NCBI GenBank assembly: GCA_964652075.1
Contig: CAZYZQ010000095.1
Location: 1-7,918, forward strand
DNA: 7,918 bases
DNA from: CAZYZQ01 sp964652075
GTDB taxonomy: Bacteria; Bacillota; Clostridia; Oscillospirales; Oscillospiraceae
Direction: 5' to 3'
Below, in pieces: positions 5,641-7,918 of the stretch. The position numbers and the translations under genes were made by a program. Below the pieces are notes generated by a model, which searched no databases, was not told where the DNA came from, and was given only the letters and a program-made list of their open reading frames with translations. Every line of letters begins with the position of its first letter. Within the stretch, counting starts at the first letter, position 1.

Positions 5641-7251
5641 TTAAGATCTCGTTGCCCTCCATGCATCAAGCTGTTCCTGGAATGCATCCAGATATTCCTG
5701 CAAGCCCGCCGCGTACAGCTTATTGACATACTCCTCGTGCAACTCCTCCGTGTACTGACCGGAGCACAAGCTGTAGATATACTGGTCATTCGTGGAATTG
5801 ATTGCTGAAATGGCAAGATCCAAACCGGTCGTGTCCACCGCAAAGCCAAGGTACGGCGAAACTTCCGCGCTGTCCAGGATCTCTCTGCAACGCTCCCGGT
5901 AGTCCGGCCCCTGTGTGCCGAACGGCAGCGCCAGGAAAAAGTTTCCGAAGGTGACGTCAATATTATGGTATCCTACCGTGGATTTTCCCTCCGGCATCTG
6001 CGCGACGCCGTTCTCATCAATTACATAGTCTTCGCCTTCAATGCCCCAGTCAATCAGGTTCATGACCTCAGCATGTGTATAGGCATAGTCCAAAAACTTA
6101 ATTGCCGCCTCCGGTTCCTGCGTATTGACCGGAATTACAATACAGAACTTCGTCACAAAGGAAGTCGAAACCGGGATCATGGAAATTGTCACGCCGCAGG
6201 CCTCTGCATCCCAAGCGGCCTCTCGAATCGCTTCCCAGCCATACTCCGCGGTCATCAACTGGCTGAACGCCGCACCGGCCTTCATCAAAGAATCCTGCGG
6301 TTCTGTTTTAAACGCTGTATCGGGGTCAAAGTAGCCATTCTGCATCCAGCGTGCAAACATCTGATAGTCCGCAATTTGTTTTTCATTCTCCTGAAGCGCG
6401 CTCACATTTCCTTCTTTGTCCGTATATACCATCTGAAGTGTATCGCCAAGATTGTCGAACGGATTCACATCAGCAAACGCATCAGCGCCACAAATCAACG
6501 AGTTATTGAACTGTACGATTGTCTTATTGCCACATACCGGATACATTCCGTCAGGACCGTTCTCTTTGACCGCCTTCATAATCGCTTCGTAATCGCTCCA
6601 GGAATCCATTGCCATTGCTTCATCATAGAGTCCAAGCTCATCAAGCACGTCTTTCCGCATCATGACCTGTGCGCCAATCGAGTAGTTACGCCATGCCGGG
6701 AATCCATAAAGCTTTCCATCCATTTTGAACGGCTCCAAATAGGCCTCCGGAATCGTTGAAAGAATTCCCTGTCCATACTCTTCCAGATAACCAGTAATAT
6801 CTGTTGCCATGCCGTTAGAATACATTGCTTGGAAGGAAAACGGTGCCAACGATCCAGCCAGCAGGATATCAAGTTGTTCGCCACCTGCCATTGTTGTCGT
6901 AAGCACTGTTGCATAATCGCCCCAGCTGACGTAGTTCAGATGGAGCCGCACACCAATCTCCGGCACAATGATCTCATTGATCGCGTCTTCGATCTTCTGT
7001 GTCTCCTCGCTCAATGCCGTATTCATAAACTGCATATAGACATCCGCGATCTCCGCTTCTTCGTGCTCCTCTGGATCGGCCTGATTGGGCTGCGCGTTCT
7101 GCTCTTCCTGCGTGGCTTCTCCCGGGGTCGTTTCTTCCTCTCTCTGTTGCTCATTGCTTTCTGCACTTTTCTCTTTCGCACAAGCCGCCAACAGGCACAG
7201 GCAAAGCGCAAAAGTGAGCACAAGCGCAAGGATTCTCTCGAACAATTTCAT
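5641..7251 (-). CDS. ABC transporter solute-binding lipoprotein (family 1, DUF3502-type C-terminus)
   Basis: 536-aa extracytoplasmic binding protein, probably for an oligosaccharide. It begins with a lipoprotein signal peptide ending LLAAC (lipidated Cys24), then an acidic Glu/Gln-rich linker (27-68) as a tether. The binding fold spans about 70-400: LNYVSWGDYATVLTTTMAGGEQLDILL, then the hinge-region DGKLYGFPAWRNY (178-190). Residues about 400-533 (WGIEGEDYVIDENG, FGNFFLALP, YLGFAVDTTGLDLAISAINS, ending EEYVNKLYAAGLQEYLDAFQEQLDAW) match the pattern of DUF3502 found in LipO-like proteins. ATG 7249-7251 follows AAAGGAGG with 8-nt spacing. Its own promoter lies upstream and a terminator follows, with no permease gene after it, so it is a monocistronic, 'orphan' binding protein. 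The divergent LacI-type gene is its likely regulator. Confidence 0.95.
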   Translation of the reverse strand: MKLFERILALVLTFALCLCLLAACAKEKSAESNEQQREEETTPGEATQEEQNAQPNQADPEEHEEAEIADVYMQFMNTALSEETQKIEDAINEIIVPEIGVRLHLNYVSWGDYATVLTTTMAGGEQLDILLAGSLAPFSFQAMYSNGMATDITGYLEEYGQGILSTIPEAYLEPFKMDGKLYGFPAWRNYSIGAQVMMRKDVLDELGLYDEAMAMDSWSDYEAIMKAVKENGPDGMYPVCGNKTIVQFNNSLICGADAFADVNPFDNLGDTLQMVYTDKEGNVSALQENEKQIADYQMFARWMQNGYFDPDTAFKTEPQDSLMKAGAAFSQLMTAEYGWEAIREAAWDAEACGVTISMIPVSTSFVTKFCIVIPVNTQEPEAAIKFLDYAYTHAEVMNLIDWGIEGEDYVIDENGVAQMPEGKSTVGYHNIDVTFGNFFLALPFGTQGPDYRERCREILDSAEVSPYLGFAVDTTGLDLAISAINSTNDQYIYSLCSGQYTEELHEEYVNKLYAAGLQEYLDAFQEQLDAWRATRS

Positions 7252-7289
7252 ACGTGTTTCCTCCTTTTGTTTCTGGTATTTCTCACTAA

Positions 7290-7312
7290 ACAGGCGTTAT
7301 ATTTCCGCCTGT
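7290..7312. promoter_or_regulatory. Inverted repeat at the binding-protein transcription start
   Basis: ACAGGCG (7290-7296) and CGCCTGT (7306-7312) are perfect 7-bp arms with a 9-nt AT-rich loop. The repeat lies 10 bp past the -10 (7323-7328), so it covers roughly +5 to +27 of the transcript. It could be a repressor site blocking initiation or a hairpin at the 5' end of the mRNA. Confidence 0.45.
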
Positions 7313-7322
7313 CTTTGTTTAT

Positions 7323-7351
7323 ATTGTACGTCGCCCTCTCTAAGTACGCAA
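7323..7351 (-). promoter_or_regulatory. Promoter of the solute-binding protein gene
   Basis: On the minus strand: -35 TTGCGT (7346-7351), 17-bp spacer, -10 TACAAT (7323-7328). The predicted start is near 7316, giving a leader of about 65 nt. The -35 overlaps the edge of the palindrome at 7350-7361. Confidence 0.65.
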
Positions 7352-7398
7352 ACGCGCATTTCATTTCTATTTTTCAAATTGTCACAATCTTTGCATGT

Positions 7399-7408
7399 TT
7401 TCCGGAAA
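7399..7408. promoter_or_regulatory. Candidate LacI-type operator TTTCCGGAAA
   Basis: A perfect 10-bp palindrome with central CG, midway between the two divergent promoters. Its size and centre suit a LacI-family operator core, but it is short enough to occur by chance; there is no binding evidence. Confidence 0.35.
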
Positions 7409-7452
7409 TAGTTTCATTTCCTTTCTCCTTTTTTCCACCTGATCTTTTCCAT

Positions 7453-7463
7453 AAAACGGTTTT
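7453..7463. promoter_or_regulatory. Candidate LacI-type operator AAAACGGTTTT
   Basis: An 11-bp odd palindrome (AAAAC-G-GTTTT) that resembles the AAACG/CGTTT half-sites of many LacI-family operators. It ends 8 bp upstream of the -35 of the LacI-type gene, a position suited to autoregulation. Confidence 0.4.
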
Positions 7464-7471
7464 GTTTTTTC

Positions 7472-7500
7472 TTGCAGAAGCACCTGCATTCTCGTATAAT
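7472..7500 (+). promoter_or_regulatory. Promoter of the LacI-type gene
   Basis: -35 TTGCAG (7472-7477), 17-bp spacer, consensus -10 TATAAT (7495-7500). Transcription should start near 7507, giving a short leader with GGGAGGG before the ATG at 7534. Confidence 0.8.
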
Positions 7501-7533
7501 GGAGTTAAATCTCCACAGGGAGGGATAAGCATT

Positions 7534-7918
7534 ATGGCAACCGTCCGTGAAATTGCAAAATATGCTGGGCTTTCTGTTTCCACAGTTTCCCTTATCCTAC
7601 GTAAAAAACGGCCCTACAGTGAGCAGGCTGCTCAGCGCGTCGCAGAGGCTGTTCAGGCACTGGAAGGGCGCTCTACAACACCGACGCTCCGGGATGTTGC
7701 TGCGCACGCCGGTGTATCGATTACAACTGTTAGCAATGTGCTCAATGGTTATCCCGTCGGTAACGAAAACCAGCAGCGTGTAAAGGCCGCTATGGCTGAA
7801 TTAAACTACATTCCCGCAGTACGCCAGCCACAAAAGCTATCCGCGAAACGCATGATCGTTGCTATTGGAGGAAATGACCCGGATTTGATCGGTGGCATCT
7901 GTGCCGCTGCCGATGACC
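7534..7918 (+). CDS. LacI-family regulator with two tandem N-terminal HTH domains, partial
   Basis: 128 codons are visible; the gene runs off the window. ATG 7534 follows GGGAGGG about 9 nt upstream and a consensus promoter. Residues 3-45 are a LacI-type helix-turn-helix: TVREIAKYAGLSVSTVSLIL, then SEQAAQRVAEAVQALEG. Residues 51-94 are a second one: TLRDVAAHAGVSITTVSNVLNG, then NENQQRVKAAMAELNYIP. Residues 95-106 would be the hinge, and MIVAIGGNDPDLIGGICAAA (107-126) starts the periplasmic-binding-protein-like effector core. Normal LacI proteins have one headpiece per subunit. The first copy lacks the usual LNG turn (it has LRKK) and the LNYxP end, which the second copy keeps. A repressor of the divergent solute-binding protein gene, responding to a sugar, is the natural inference. 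Confidence 0.93.
   Translation, partial: MATVREIAKYAGLSVSTVSLILRKKRPYSEQAAQRVAEAVQALEGRSTTPTLRDVAAHAGVSITTVSNVLNGYPVGNENQQRVKAAMAELNYIPAVRQPQKLSAKRMIVAIGGNDPDLIGGICAAADD

Larger units (their letters stand above)
7252..7533. other. Divergent control region between the binding protein and the LacI-type gene
   Basis: 282 nt without a credible gene. It holds two divergent promoters (7323-7351 minus, 7472-7500 plus) and several palindromes: ACAGGCG/CGCCTGT (7290-7312), imperfect AAACGCGCATTT (7350-7361), perfect TTTCCGGAAA (7399-7408) and odd-length AAAACGGTTTT (7453-7463). The central CG of the last three is the usual core of LacI-family operators. The stretch 7410-7470 is T- and C-rich with no further signal. 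Confidence 0.6.

Noticed and set aside
4977..5960. 327-codon minus-strand frame spanning the SLH gene end and the binding-protein gene
   Set aside because: It runs through the terminator at 5567-5599 and overlaps two well-supported genes in wrong frames.
5965..6759. 264-codon plus-strand frame inside the binding-protein gene
   Set aside because: Fully antisense to a well-supported lipoprotein gene, with no ribosome binding site or recognisable domain.
7501..7524. GGAG/CTCC/GGAG alternative pairing as a riboswitch-like switch before the LacI-type gene
   Set aside because: Only 4-bp stems, and the first GGAG lies upstream of the predicted transcription start, so it would not be in the RNA.

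Overview
The window looks like a chromosomal segment of a GC-rich, low-oxygen-niche Firmicute (Clostridia, probably an Oscillospiraceae-like gut bacterium). This is inferred from clean sigma-A type promoters, strong AGGAGG-type ribosome binding sites, S-layer homology (SLH) domains, a LipO-type sugar-binding lipoprotein, and high-GC codon use in the housekeeping part. No tRNA, rRNA, CRISPR, transposase or integrase was seen.

Layout. (1) 1-1740, minus strand: rpsO (ribosomal protein S15) followed by pnp (polynucleotide phosphorylase, cut by the window edge). This is the classic rpsO-pnp pair, with a good promoter, a structured rpsO leader, a 15-bp perfect hairpin between the genes and a folded pnp leader. 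(2) 1870-2351, plus strand: a 131-aa protein with its own promoter and terminator, divergent from rpsO. It is unrecognised, with a tentative resemblance to the small beta subunit of C-glycoside deglycosidases. (3) 2378-3180, minus strand: an AraC-family regulator, divergent from (4) 3219-5540, plus strand: a secreted serine-hydrolase (PHB-depolymerase/esterase-like) protein with three C-terminal SLH repeats. Its reading frame is broken by two compensating shifts at about 4640-4658 and 4767-4773. (5) 5567-5599: a strong terminator between convergent genes. (6) 5641-7251, minus strand: a sugar-type ABC transporter solute-binding lipoprotein with a DUF3502-like C-terminus, divergent from (7) 7534-end, plus strand: a LacI-type regulator, cut by the window edge, that starts with two tandem LacI helix-turn-helix domains.

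How they may work together. Regions 3-4 and 6-7 are two divergent regulator/target pairs. The AraC protein probably controls the surface hydrolase: three GAATCAG heptamers lie in the shared promoter region. The LacI protein probably controls the solute-binding protein: several palindromes lie between them. Together they suggest sensing and use of an extracellular carbohydrate or ester substrate. No transporter permease is visible.

The most unusual item is the double LacI DNA-binding domain facing a promoter region with more than one type of palindrome. Both the LacI gene and pnp run off the window, so their lengths and C-termini cannot be judged.
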